Positions 22,801-31,762 of a stretch of 64,000 nt of DNA are shown one piece after another. A program made the translations under genes and the position numbers. Source of the stretch: Symbiodinium natans (taxonomy: Eukaryota; Sar; Dinophyceae; Suessiales; Symbiodiniaceae); the NCBI GenBank assembly GCA_905221605.1, contig CAJNDS010002224.1, positions 480,023-544,022 of the forward strand. The letters run 5' to 3'. The notes below the pieces were generated by a model. It saw only the letters and a program-made list of their open reading frames with translations. It had not been told where the DNA came from and did no database searches. Each line of letters opens with the position of its first letter. Within the stretch, counting starts at the first letter, position 1.

Positions 22801-23572
22801 CTAAGGCTGGCCGTCTCCAGGCCTTCCCTGACCGGCGCTGCTCGGGCGTCCTGCCGTCTTCTCCCTTCCTATACCTCGTGAGCAAGTCTGCTCCGTGTCT
22901 CGGCAGCCATGCAAGGACTGGGTCCTCGTCACTTAGCGTGATCCCGAGCTTCTCCTCCAGAGAGCTCTTCATGACCCGTACTTGCCTTTTCACTTCTCTC
23001 ACAGCTACCTCTGCCAGGCCGTTGGCCTGGTGGTCTCCCTCGGGAGTCTCTTGGGATATTGCTTCAATCCCCTTCAGGCCATCTATGGCCTTCGCCTTCA
23101 TAGCCTTTATGGCTGGTTCTCCATCACTTTTCGCAATGAACTTCTTGTAACCAAGGTGCTTGACAAAGCCCTGCCAAAACTTGATGGCGTAGGGGTCTGT
23201 TCCCTTGGCTTCCACAAAAGTCGCAGCTATTGCTTGCGTCTTCGAATCTTTGATGACCAGGATTGGTTTCACCTTGCCATCGTCTTGTCCCATAAAACAG
23301 TAGTCACACGCCACCGTTGGAAGTCCGTCGTTCTGACGCTCACGTTGCTCCCGGCTGCGGTGCTGCTGGCCAATGCCTCTCGCAGCCACGCAGTGGCGAC
23401 ACCACTCTCTGTATTGGACATGTCCAAGCACCTCGTGCTCAGCTATCTCTGCGGCGGTCGGTTCTATCGGAGACCGAACCTGCTTAGGAGCCGCCACCTC
23501 TACTTCGCCTTCTTCTTCCCCTTCCGGGCTTTGCGCCGGAGCTTCTGGTCCGGCCACCTCACCGGCGCACAA
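19775..23572 (-). CDS. pol: Pol: integrase and reverse transcriptase
   Basis: Open for about 1,265 codons. The stated 5' end is a TTG, so it probably does not start independently; the frame is open back to the slippery heptamer and past it. Numbering from the TTG: a His/Cys cluster HEVLGHVQYREWCRHC at about 46-61 is the integrase zinc-binding region; the catalytic triad is D90, D150 (FIAKSDGEP) and E188 (NGLAEVAVRE), i.e. D-x59-D-x37-E. A long Pro/Glu-rich linker follows. Reverse transcriptase starts near 900 (GVWKRVPLDQCIQETGKQP), with RLVVKD, SWDISRAHFYG, SMYGTQDAPAIWQDHY and the active site VLVHGDDFL in place of the usual YVDD. Thumb-like LSRKMVMPTDADWGNLKRLA precedes the end. The frame stops just before RNase H. 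Together these enzymes copy the element RNA and insert the DNA. Confidence 0.92.
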   Translation of the reverse strand: MCAGEVAGPEAPAQSPEGEEEGEVEVAAPKQVRSPIEPTAAEIAEHEVLGHVQYREWCRHCVAARGIGQQHRSREQRERQNDGLPTVACDYCFMGQDDGKVKPILVIKDSKTQAIAATFVEAKGTDPYAIKFWQGFVKHLGYKKFIAKSDGEPAIKAMKAKAIDGLKGIEAISQETPEGDHQANGLAEVAVREVKRQVRVMKSSLEEKLGITLSDEDPVLAWLPRHGADLLTRYRKGEDGRTPEQRRSGKAWRRPALELGERLFYREAVAAESNKNDLHMKMLEGRYIGHHGGTGALLVITPNGVKKAQGVRRLPPEQRWDAQGWTSLRGYPWDVAHRAGRSHRLNGEGPLPVQGPAPVLAPPVQRRLYILKADVERLGPTPGCPGCTCVLLGESTQVNHTEACRARMMELLAQDERGKARIEAHELRQRRRPEPPEREEELRVADAVGEPEASGVPEAGGRKKKRGTSSPGSPGTLPVGKQTPQKRGAESRPTELEKETAKPMSADERARRAYYDLDEPPPAQSEPSAASGIKRTAEEPPESLDPRATSSGDVEELVSQPVVQQQAEEQPPQSMQALSSLKRETALLVQGMVRNKYRAEQVDVTEQEVMDIASLCTAMGAVDVMEIYSPKRFTEHAPRLGLLPGYAVDLCETKPNSEEHWDLSREEDRKELEELIDAEEPRLLTGGPPCEAFSRLQALNQKRVSPEVRKKRREQGEQHLHLSIKMYRKQMEKGRYFLHEHPWSADSWYDEEVKALAEDERVYVVKGPMCKWEMKANDVAGNEGYVRKETGWMTNSPVLAEILQGECSNKQGGLWHRHVRLIGGIARGAAVYPPKLVNAVLKGLKEQMVEDGSLSAVDAYAAGPVPEEPSMPAGNWYQYWDDVNGGYLDSEGVLKARQLEMEYIHKQGVWKRVPLDQCIQETGKQPIPLKWVDTNKGDHTNPNLRSRLVVKDIKARKGPEDQLDPAMLFSAMPPLEAVRILTSMLMSKQRSKHGRPLRLGSWDISRAHFYGTPKRNIYVKLPEEEGAGEGECGLLLKSMYGTQDAPAIWQDHYTQTLIQAGWKRGRSNGAVFYHPVLDARVLVHGDDFLRLGDEAAQEALDKTLREAYELKRTGEVGIGVAGSNQITFLNRVIRLEQHSGRPCAVIEADSRHAELLIEELGLNNGKGVETADVKKSVDQQLLEAKAAALPPEMVKQYRSLVMRAAYLAQDRADIGHAVKTLSRKMVMPTDADWGNLKRLARYLKQYPYAKWFMNNSENQPSSVSK

Positions 23573-23604
23573 AGGGTGCCCGGCTTCTGGCGTCCCAGTG
23601 GGAC

Positions 23605-25386
23605 TTACGCTTTCAGCTGCCCGCTGAAACCCGACGTTGCGGCCTTGGCCGCCTCGACTGCGTTTGCTTCCAAGTAGAAGTTGTAGACACCTCCCTCCTG
23701 GTAGAGGGGTATCGTACCCTTCTTTTCCTCGGCGCTCGCATGTTTTACCAGCTTTTCTATCTTTCGGCCTAACGGGCTTGCGCGGGGTATGAGGTGCCCT
23801 TCATCCTCTTGGATCACACCCACATAGCCTTGTTTCGCACACTTGTAGGCTGACACCAGCGGTTTGTGCACCGGGGCCAGGGACCCAGTGATCCCCTTCA
23901 TCCGGCCATTCTCGTCTCTGCCGGAGATTTTGCATGCACCTTTGCTGGTGATCAGTTCCCCACTTGCGGTCTTGAAGGTCAGCTCTGGGCCTTCAGCAGG
24001 CGAACCCTTACTCTCCCAGTCCTGAGGGATTGCTGTCCGGGCCGCCCCTGTGTCGTAGTTAAACTTCATCCACCGCCCGCCTTGGGAGGCGGTTTCTACA
24101 GCGCAAAGTTCAACTGCACCCAGCTCATCTTCCTGAGCTGGTTCTTCTGCCTCTCCCTCTTCTAGGGATCCAGCGTGCTTTCCTTTGCCTTTGCCTTTGC
24201 CCTTGTCCTTGGGCTTGCCCTTGTTCTTTGAGTCCGTGTTTCCCAACTTGAGCTTTGACCAACAGTCGGCGGCTTTATGGCCAGGCTTGCCACAGTTGTG
24301 ACAGTTGCCTTGGAACTTCTGTACAGAGCCATTCTTGGCTTGAGCCTTTCCGTTTGAGCCATCTTTGCCACCCTTACCTTTACCTTTACCTTTAGGGTCT
24401 TTACCTTTCCCCGTCCCCTTCATGAGGGAGCTTATGGCTTGGGTTAAGGCATCAACCTCCATTGGCGCTGGTCCTTGGGACGATGACGCTGGGATTTTCC
24501 CCGGTTGTTCTACCGTCCCTTTCGTCTTAACCTCAACCAACTGCTGTATCTCCCCCTTCATATCTTCGTAGGTGTTTAACCTAGCCTTGTTGAGGATAAG
24601 ATGCTGCTCTAAGTCTGTAGGAACTAGCAACTCTAGGGCTGTACTCTTCAAGTCGTCACTCAACTTTTCTCTCACGCCTGCATCATTCTTTCGGGCTTCG
24701 TATCTTCTTATCAGGTCGTCTAGTTGGTCTATAGCTTGTCTAACATGCTCCCAACCCTTGACTCTCACTGGTGACAGAATGGCCCTCAAGAGGTTCCTCT
24801 TGCGGCCTGCCGACAGCGGGTCGAACCGCCGGTGCAGGCGTCTCCAGGCCTCAAAACCACCACCAGAGTTCACCACTATGCCCTCGGATTCTCCCGTGCA
24901 CAGGTGCTGGAGTAGCCGCCATACTTGGTCACCCTTTTCCGGGATGTCTTCTACGGTGTCTGCGGCTGCTGTTACTGTGCCACCGGGGCTAGCGGGGGCT
25001 GGGCTGTTACCAAACTGCAGGTCTACATCTGTGTCTTTGACTTCGTCTTCTTGCTCTTGTGCCCACTCAAGTACCTCTTCAAACTTTCTTCCAAACACAG
25101 ACGCCAACATATTGACGACCGACCGACTCCATCTACGGAACTCATCTTCCACATTGTTGAACCGCTCGGGTCTACCTAGGGCTTTGGCATCGAACAGAAT
25201 TCTTGTGGAGTCAGGTCCCTTTTCCCTAACCCTCATCGTTTGGGCTAGCTCTGCTACAGACTGAGCTAGGGCTGCTACTCCTGCTTGCCCCTGTTCTGCC
25301 TGTTGTTGCTGTGCCCTTAGCGCCGTTATCTCTGCCTGCATTGCTGCGATTGTCTGCTGTAGCTGTTGCACCTGTGTTGCGTCCAT
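23605..25386 (-). CDS. gag: Gag with CCHC zinc knuckle and aspartic protease
   Basis: 593 codons from ATG 25386. The N-terminus is a Gln/Ala-rich predicted coiled coil (QQLQQTIAAMQAEITALRAQ), followed by a helical capsid-like region with the copia-Gag feel (VWRLLQHLCTGE; WRRLHRRFDPLSAGRKRNLL; LDDLIRRYEARKND). Then come a Lys/Gly-rich stretch and a single CX2CX4HX4C knuckle, CHNCGKPGHKAADC, for RNA packaging, flanked by further GKGKGK runs. Downstream FNYDTGAARTAIP carries the DTG-A active-site motif of a retropepsin, so protease lies in the Gag frame. The stop TAA is 18 bases beyond a GGGTTTC heptamer; Pol continues in the -1 frame from there. Gag builds the particle and the protease processes the polyproteins. 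Confidence 0.9.
   Translation of the reverse strand: MDATQVQQLQQTIAAMQAEITALRAQQQQAEQGQAGVAALAQSVAELAQTMRVREKGPDSTRILFDAKALGRPERFNNVEDEFRRWSRSVVNMLASVFGRKFEEVLEWAQEQEDEVKDTDVDLQFGNSPAPASPGGTVTAAADTVEDIPEKGDQVWRLLQHLCTGESEGIVVNSGGGFEAWRRLHRRFDPLSAGRKRNLLRAILSPVRVKGWEHVRQAIDQLDDLIRRYEARKNDAGVREKLSDDLKSTALELLVPTDLEQHLILNKARLNTYEDMKGEIQQLVEVKTKGTVEQPGKIPASSSQGPAPMEVDALTQAISSLMKGTGKGKDPKGKGKGKGGKDGSNGKAQAKNGSVQKFQGNCHNCGKPGHKAADCWSKLKLGNTDSKNKGKPKDKGKGKGKGKHAGSLEEGEAEEPAQEDELGAVELCAVETASQGGRWMKFNYDTGAARTAIPQDWESKGSPAEGPELTFKTASGELITSKGACKISGRDENGRMKGITGSLAPVHKPLVSAYKCAKQGYVGVIQEDEGHLIPRASPLGRKIEKLVKHASAEEKKGTIPLYQEGGVYNFYLEANAVEAAKAATSGFSGQLKA
23626..23632 (-). promoter_or_regulatory. Candidate -1 ribosomal frameshift heptamer (G GGT TTC)
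   Basis: On the coding strand GGGTTTC sits in the Gag frame as G-GGT-TTC, fitting the X-XXY-YYZ rule for -1 slippage. The Gag stop follows 18 bases later. The -1 frame is open from here straight into the integrase ORF. The heptamer is a permitted but not classical sequence, and no downstream pseudoknot was worked out. Confidence 0.55.
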
Positions 25387-25525
25387 CTTGTGTTTTCTAC
25401 GTCAACGACGGAAAAGAACCCTATTTGGTCTAGGCTAAACTCAAACCCTGCCGCCTACCCTTCCCCTTTTTCTCTCTCGGGCAGCGGCGTTCAAAAATGC
25501 GTTTCTCTTCTCGAAGAAGGGCCGA

Positions 25526-26770
25526 TCACTCGGCCTCTCCCTCGCACTCCTCGGAGCCTTCCTCCTCAGAGCTGCTCCTCAACTGTCCTGAGGGCCTTCT
25601 ATACACAAAGTTGGGTTTGGCCTTAGCCTCGACCCTGGTTGTGAATGCTACGGCTGCTCTTCTCGCACGCAACTCCCGCTCGTCGCAGCTGCTGCAGGCT
25701 CCACCTGCCGTGCCGCTCGCGGCTCGGCCTGCAAGCGCCCTTTGCAAGGACAACCCAACAGATCCCGCGGTTACCTTGGTGATCCAGCCAAACGCCAACC
25801 TTCGAATCTGGTAGTTCGTTGTTGGGGTCAAGGGTGCTCCTCCCTTCCGGGTCTCAGGCTTACCGGCGTCTATTCCAGCCCAGTACTGCCTCAACGCCAG
25901 GTGCTGGAGTCGCGTGTCCAAGGACGCCTTGTGTGTCCACCCTTCTCGCACCCGCCGGTCCTCCTCTGCAGCGGTCCAAACACCCAAGCCTCGGCCTTTT
26001 CCCTTTTGCTTACCTTTCGACTTGGGCTCTGCTTTGGGCGCTGCCTCAAGCGCGGCGATGGTAGGTACTGCCGCCTCTGGTTGCACTGCAGGCTCAGGAA
26101 CAATCACCAACCCACGGTTGCGGCGGCGATAGATAGCTGTACCTGCCGCTCTGGCCTTTGCCTTCGCGCGAGCCTCCGCCGCACCTGCTGCCAAGATAGC
26201 TGCTACCCTAGCCTCTCTTCTCACAGGCACCGATGGTGCGGATGGCACCGACTCTTCCCCTTCACGGGGAGCCGAGCTGCAGCTCGACCTAGACCGGCTT
26301 CTTGACCTCGCCTTCGGCTCGGCCCTGTCCCTTGGCACCACCGACAGCAAGGAGCTATCACTTGAAGGTTCCTCCTCAGGCGTAAGGACAATGCTTGGCG
26401 TCTTCGGCTGCTCCAACCCCTGATCCTTGAACGCTTCTTCCGGTGTTCCCGGAGAGGTCCCCTCTATAGTTCTACCCTCCGGGGGTGTTTGAGGGGGTTT
26501 CACGTAGTTCACGTCGAAGGCTTCAGGCGGTGTGCCTGGCACGCACTGCCGCTTCCACGGCGGCGGACCCTCAGGTTCAGCTGGTGTCTGGTCCAGCCTA
26601 CGCGAACCTGGTAGCCCCTTGTCAGCAGCCCACACTTTGCGGCCCTTGCGCCGTTCCAGCGCCTCAGCGCTCCTGACGCCCTTCTTCCGGGGCTTTGTAC
26701 TCCTGCCCTTTCCTCCTTTCCCAGTGACTTTCCTTGTGTGCCCCTTTTCGCTATGGCTCCACGCTACCAT
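25526..26770 (-). CDS. Retrotransposon leader ORF, basic and SR-rich, unknown function
   Basis: A 414-codon ORF ahead of Gag. The A of its ATG is the last base of the 5' LTR, so there is no internal leader and the tRNA-primer site is translated (MVAWSHSEKG). The protein is low-complexity: a Lys/Gly/Arg-rich start, a Pro/Glu-rich middle (TPPEGRTIEGTSPGTPEEAF), a short SR run (KARSRSRSRSS), an Ala/Lys/Arg region (AAEARAKAKARAAG) and an acidic tail (SSSEEEGSEE). No Gag, protease or envelope motif and no membrane segment is visible. It may be an RNA- or chromatin-binding accessory protein, or an N-terminal Gag piece. A 139-bp gap separates its TGA from the Gag ATG, so a simple frameshift into Gag is unlikely. 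Translation from an ATG further in cannot be excluded. I do not recognise a homologue. Confidence 0.7.
   Translation of the reverse strand: MVAWSHSEKGHTRKVTGKGGKGRSTKPRKKGVRSAEALERRKGRKVWAADKGLPGSRRLDQTPAEPEGPPPWKRQCVPGTPPEAFDVNYVKPPQTPPEGRTIEGTSPGTPEEAFKDQGLEQPKTPSIVLTPEEEPSSDSSLLSVVPRDRAEPKARSRSRSRSSCSSAPREGEESVPSAPSVPVRREARVAAILAAGAAEARAKAKARAAGTAIYRRRNRGLVIVPEPAVQPEAAVPTIAALEAAPKAEPKSKGKQKGKGRGLGVWTAAEEDRRVREGWTHKASLDTRLQHLALRQYWAGIDAGKPETRKGGAPLTPTTNYQIRRLAFGWITKVTAGSVGLSLQRALAGRAASGTAGGACSSCDERELRARRAAVAFTTRVEAKAKPNFVYRRPSGQLRSSSEEEGSEECEGEAE
26752..26769 (-). promoter_or_regulatory. Likely primer-binding site of the retrotransposon
   Basis: The bases next to the 5' LTR read TGGTAGCGTGGAGCC on the coding strand. 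The first seven match the TGGTAGC typical of a site complementary to the 3' end of initiator tRNA-Met; the rest diverges, so the primer could be another tRNA or a half-tRNA. The same bases also encode the first codons of the leader ORF. Confidence 0.5.
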
Positions 26771-26881
26771 GAAAATCTCTTTTCTACGCTCAACTGGGAA
26801 TCTTGAGAGTTAGATGCATCGGCATATATACACTGTACACTATACAACTGCATGACCTAGATTAGGCGGTACAATTTTGCA
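26770..26881 (-). repeat. 5' LTR (112 bp)
   Basis: Identical over its whole length to 19060-19171. On the coding strand it begins TGCAAAATTG and ends GATTTTCA. It holds an AT-rich GTGTATATATGCC stretch that might be a promoter element. At 112 bp it is far shorter than typical copia LTRs. Confidence 0.95.
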
Positions 26882-26886
26882 CCTAA
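26882..26886. repeat. Target-site duplication, right copy (CCTAA)
   Basis: CCTAA immediately outside the 5' LTR, continuing into a CCCTAAA array. Because the target is repetitive, an exact duplication cannot be separated from periodic identity. Confidence 0.6.
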
Positions 26887-26993
26887 ACCCTAAACCCTAA
26901 ACTCTAAACCCTAAACCCTAAACCCTAGACCCTAGACCCTAAACCCTAGACCCTAAACGCTAAACCCTAAACCCTAAACCCAGACATCCACAC

Positions 26994-27036
26994 CATGGGC
27001 TCCTCCCAGGTCGGAAGTAGCTGGGCCACCAGTCCT
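26994..27036 (-). CDS. Candidate 43-bp micro-exon beside the retrotransposon
   Basis: GGAACCCCAG| then DWWPSYFRPGRSP, ending CCATG|GTGTGG. Lies between the CCCTAAA tract that received the retrotransposon and a TTTAGGG tract. Very short, so weakly supported. Confidence 0.28.
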
Positions 27037-28230
27037 CTGGGGTTCCGGTTTAGGGTTTTGGGCTAGGGGTCAGGGTTTAGGGTTTAGGGTTCAGGGTTCA
27101 GGGTTTAGAATTTCAGAGCTTTAGGATTTCAGGAGCTTGGGTTTCGGGTTTCGGGTTTGGGGTATTGAGGTAGGGTCTAGGGTTCAGGCGTGTAGGGGTG
27201 GTCGGGAAGGAGGGTCACGGGACACGGAGCTTCTGCAGCAGAGGGATTACACTGATTACACGACTCCCTAACTCCTATGACGCCCAACCATGCCAGATAG
27301 ATCTGCGAACCCTAAGCCATGAACCCTAAACCCGAAACCCGAAATCCCAAGCCCGAAGCCCCAAATCAGGCACTCTACCCAGCCTGCTTCGGCCACCAGG
27401 ACCTGCGAGCCAATGATTCAGCTCTCAGGTTTAAGGCTGGGGTTTAGGGTCCCGATTGAGGTTTAAGGTGGGTTTAGGGCTTAGGGTTTAGGATTTAGGG
27501 TTTAGGTTTAATTCAGGGTTTAGGGCTTAGGTTTAGGTTCTAGATTTAGGGTTTATTCAGGTTGAAGGTATAGTTTCTAGGTCGGGAGGGGGGGAGGGGG
27601 TGAGGACGGCAGTTCAGACTCATATTTATAGCCCTAAACCCTAAACCCAGAAGTGTTAATTCTGCAGTCTAGAGAGGGGGGGGGCTATTGGACTTGATCG
27701 TAGCTAATGTTTTGGGGCTTTGGGTTTAGGGTTTGTATATACATTAGAGTCTGTTGGGGGTAGCTGGTAAGAGCGCGTGGTTTTGTTGGCCCTTATAGCC
27801 CTGAACCTTCAACCCTCTAGCCAACACCCTATAAACCCCAATTAGCTGCGCCCACCCCTCAAATATATAACGCTCCAGTTCATGGTTGGGATGGCGTTTA
27901 AAATTAAATTGTCTATTCCTTATTGGGTTTAAGCACCCTTACAAGTGCAAAATGTCACCCCGCCATGACAAAGTTTAGGAGCATTTAAGGCGAATGTACG
28001 TTACAAGGCACCCTCCAAAAGGCCCTCCTAAACCCGTTAAAACCCTAAACCCCAAAGCGTAAACCCTAAACCATAAACCCCAAGCGAGGGTAGCCCTGAC
28101 CCTCGAACCTGCAACATCCTACAAGCCCTCAGCCCAACAACGTTTACTGCCCTTGGAACCACTCAAGAAACGTGTGGCCCCTTGACTGGGTAAGTCAGAA
28201 ACTACAGAAAAAACGAGTACAAAGACAGAT

Positions 28231-28345
28231 ATAGGTGTATACATCTATATATATATATATGTACAATGTAAACATATTATGTATGTGTATACATATATAT
28301 GTATATAAACACATAATATGTATGTGTCTATAGATACAAGCAAGC
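28231..28345. repeat. AT-rich palindromic microsatellite
   Basis: TATATATATATATGTA and ACACATAATATGTATGTGT blocks that can fold back; no gene signal. Confidence 0.75.
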
Positions 28346-28362
28346 ATGTACAATTAAACACG

Positions 28363-28510
28363 ACAAGCAACAAACAGGAGCCCAGCCTGCCAGCCTTCTA
28401 ATGTATAAAGATAGATACCCTAGATCTGAAACCCTAAACCCTAAACCCTATACCCTAAACCTTGAACACTCACTACAAGCAACAAAAGGAGCCCAGCTTG
28501 CCAGCCTTCT
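28363..28510. repeat. About 36-bp direct duplication flanking a CCCTAAA tract
   Basis: 28363-28399 and 28475-28510 match except for one substitution and a one-base indel. The bases between include CCCTAAACCCTAAACCCTAT. Confidence 0.8.
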
Positions 28511-28574
28511 GCACGCCGCTGTCCACCGGGATGCGCTCGGGTGAGCGGAAGAGCAGCGCGATGGGAGGGGAGGC
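28506..28574 (-). CDS. Candidate 69-bp exon
   Basis: CCTCCGAG| then PPIALLFRSPERIPVDSGVQ; 23 codons, phase 0 at both ends, with a GC donor AAG|GCTGGC. The donor end lies in a segment duplicated at 28363-28399. The plus strand has a competing frame ending at GAG|GTAGGT. Confidence 0.38.
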
Positions 28575-28921
28575 CTCGGAGGTAGGTTTAGGGTTTAGGG
28601 TTTAGGGTTTAGGGTTTAGGGTTTAGGGTTTAGGGTTTAGTGTTTAGGGTTTAGGGTTTAGGGTTTAGGCTTTAGGGTTTGAGGTTTGAGGCTTAGGGTT
28701 TAGGGTTTAAAACGTAAATTCTATAAGCAAAGCCTATAAGCCCGTTCAAAACAGCCTTAGCTCCGTTTGATTCTTAATTACAAGCCCTGAACGTTGACCC
28801 TCAACCCAACCCTAAACCATCTGAACCCTAAACACCCTAAACCCCAAACCCTGATCTCTGAACCCCAACTCTAAACCTGAACCCAAAAGCCTAAACCCTA
28901 AACCCAAAATCTCTGGGGCAC

Positions 28922-28993
28922 CTTGCCCCTGCTGTGGTGGGCGTCTTGGGTGCAAAAGTCGGGGCCACGAAGCCCTCGAAGGGGAGGCGCGAC
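28922..28993 (-). CDS. Candidate 72-bp exon
   Basis: CCCCCGAG|G then SRLPFEGFVAPTFAPKTPTT, ending GGCAAG|GT. Both boundaries are good consensus sites. Convergent telomere tracts flank it. Confidence 0.45.
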
Positions 28994-29724
28994 CTCGGGG
29001 GCTTAGGGTTTAGGGTTTAAGGTTTAGGTTTCAGGGTTCAGGGGATTAGGGTGTAGGGTTTAGGGAGGGTTTGGGGACTAGGAGTGTTTAGGGTTGAGGG
29101 GTTTAGGCGGTTTATAGGGGAAGCCCCAACACCCTGACCTCCCGAACTCAATGGGAGCTTAGGGCCTAGGGTTCATAGGTTCTTGGTTGAGGGTTTCGCG
29201 TTCAGGGAGTTTAGGGTTTAGGGCTTAGACTTGCGCATCCCAACACATGCATCCCTGGTGCTGCCACGACACTTGGCTGCCACCTCGGTCTGCGATTCGG
29301 GTTCAAGGTTTAGGGTTTAGGGTTTAGGGTTTAGGGTTTAGAGTTTAGGGTTTAGGGTTTAGGGTTCAAGGTTTAGGGTTTAGGGTTTTCGCAGGGGCTT
29401 GGGGCTGATATGCGAGGGGTCGGCGCAGGGTGGGATGCGGGCGGTTCCCTAAATTCGGGTCCCTTCTTGGGTCCTTCTTTGCGGGGTGCTGTGCTAAAGA
29501 GGGGGTTTAGGGTTTAGGGTTTAGGGTTTAGGGTTTAGGGTTTGGGGTTTAGGGTTTAGGGTTTAGGGTTTAGGGTTGGGACACCAAATGTGCCCTAACT
29601 TACAGAACTGCCTATATACCGCAAGGGGCCCGGAATTGGGTATCGTAGCTTGGCGAATAAAAGGCACTCCTAGCTCAGTCTGTAAAGGCACCTAAACCCT
29701 AAATAAGCCTTAAAGCCTGTGTCA

Positions 29725-29989
29725 ACCCTAAACCCTAAACCCTAAACCCTAATTAAACCCTAAACCCTAAACCCTAAACCCTAAACCCTAAACCCTAAAC
29801 CCTAAACCCTAAACCCTAAACCCTAAACCCTAAACCCTAAACCCTAAACCCTAAACCCTAAACCCTAAACAAACCCTAAATGCTAAACCCTAAACCCTAA
29901 ACCCTAAACCCTAAACCCTAAACCCTAAACCCTAAACCCTAAACCCTAAACCCTAAACCCTAAACAAACCCTAGACGCTAAACCCTAAT
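29725..29989. repeat. Longest CCCTAAA array, with a repeated variant block
   Basis: About 265 bp of CCCTAAA. A variant AAACAAACCCTA(A/G)A(T/C)GCTAAA occurs twice, near 29866 and 29961, so part of the array was copied as a block of roughly 95 bp. Confidence 0.9.
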
Positions 29990-31762
29990 TCTGAATCCCT
30001 TCGAGAACAGGCAACCCGCTCTCGGGAACCCAGAAGTGCTAAGCAACCCGAAACCTCGAGGCCTCAAGTGGGAGTTTAGTAGGGTTTAGGGTTTAGGGTT
30101 TAGGGTTTAGGGTTTAGGGTTTTGGGCTTAGAGTGTAAGGTTTTGGGTTTAGGGTTTCGGGTTTAGAGTGTAGGGTTTAGGGCTTAGAGGGTTTAGGGAA
30201 CCTCAAACCCCAAACAGCCGCCAACTCAGGCAAGCAGCCAGCGTAGGTTTCAGGTGAAGCACCTCGAGGATGAGTGAGTTGGTGGTTGATCTATATCATT
30301 GGCAAAGCTCTCCGTTCCTCCTAGTTTAGTGTGGTTTAGGGCTACGGGCTGCGGGTTGAGGGTTGAATGCAACAACGGCCATTACTGGCATCGATCAGAT
30401 ACAATCTTGATGCTTGGCTGACAGGTTTTTCCACCCTAAACTCCTGAACCCCAGGCACGAAACCAAACTCGAAACCTCGAAATATCCTGAACCCTTCAAA
30501 GCCCCGAAAAACTCTGAGCCCCTAGAACCCTGCGTCCTCCCAAACCCATACATCCCCCGCAAATCCCCTAAACATGCCTAAATCCCCAAAACCTCCTCAA
30601 CCAGCACCCTGGACCAGTCCGGGCGTTGAAGACTTGAGGACGCTTTGAGAACAAAATCTTCGGCCCTTCCACCGTGAGCCCACACAAAGCTTGAAACAAT
30701 GAGGACGCCCCAGTGGGTTTAGGGGTTTTGGGAATGCAGTAAACTCCAGAAAGTTGGAACATGGCTTAAGGATGACTCGAGTTGGCATTCCCTTTGGTAT
30801 AACTTTTGGGGGCATGTGGATGAGGATGTTCCAACTTTTTGGAGTCTACTGTAGGTCGGTTGAGGACCCTAGGCCCGAAGCACTGAATCCAGACTCACCC
30901 TAAACCCTAAACCCTAAACCCTAGGTGCCTCGGCAATTTCCTTGGTCGATCGATGTAGGCCTGGCAGCATTGGGGTGGTCCTCGAAATTCGGGTCCCAGT
31001 TGGGGGTCCTCATACGGTGCCGTACTATATAGGGGACCCGTAAAGGGACCCTAAAACCCTAATCCCTAAACCCGAAACCCCAAACCCTAAGCCCTAAGCC
31101 CCAAGCCCCAAACCCTAAGCCCTAAGCCCTAAACCCCAAACCCTAAACCCTAAAGCCTAAACCCTAAACCCTACCCCCCTGTGCTTCTGTGGCTTCCAGC
31201 AGAAAAATGCCCGATTCTTGAAATGGGCTTCAACAGAAACTGTACCGGACATTTCGGGGAGATCGAGGGTTTCGGTTGGGGGTTGGGTTGAAGGTTGTAG
31301 TATTGCTAGTATGACTCGCGTTTCTGGTACTATCCATTGTTAGTATTCTCAATCTGATTAGTCCTACTAGTATATTTTGGGCACGCTTAGGACTCTTTGG
31401 ATTAATAGTATTTAGTATTATTTGCACTTTCGAAATATTCGCACTACAATTCCTTGTTATTCAGTATTGCGGCTATTACTCTTGCTACATGTTGCTTGTA
31501 CAGTATGGGGAGCGCCCTGATCCTCATCAGCCAGGCATGTCTGCCCCGCATGCGCACTCGGAATGCTAAACTTCTGGGGATATTCAAGCCGGAGTGCAGT
31601 TTCTCGAGTAACTGAATTGCCTTGGCTTTGTGAAGGAACTGCAACTAAGTTAGCATCAGAGGGATACAAAACCATCTGATATTCGCATGCTACTGTGGCA
31701 ATTTAATTCGGGTGAGTTCATTACGTTCATTAACAAGATGACAAGATCCCAGAAATGGCAAC

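Larger units (their letters stand above)
19060..26881 (-). mobile_element. Ty1/copia-type LTR retrotransposon, full length
   Basis: A 7,822-bp element bounded by two identical 112-bp direct repeats that start TG and end CA. It contains, on the minus strand, a leader ORF, Gag with protease, integrase followed by reverse transcriptase, then RNase H. Integrase before reverse transcriptase is the copia order. CCTAA flanks both ends (19055-19059 and 26882-26886), consistent with a 5-bp target duplication, although the target is itself a CCCTAAA repeat, so the match could partly be due to chance. Identical LTRs point to a recent insertion. All domains are open; the one apparent lesion is a one-base frame break between reverse transcriptase and RNase H. 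Dinoflagellate genomes are known to be rich in copia-like elements. Confidence 0.93.

Noticed and set aside
19925-25264. Many plus-strand ORFs of 65-230 codons
   Set aside because: They lie opposite Gag and Pol, whose domains are clear on the minus strand, and show no motifs of their own.
28585-30120. CRISPR-like regular repeats
   Set aside because: The repeats are tandem telomere heptamers without unique spacers of constant length.
30742-30845. Inverted repeat AAGTTGGAACAT/ATGTTCCAACTT
   Set aside because: A clear stem but a single copy, with no flanking duplication, so not called as an element.
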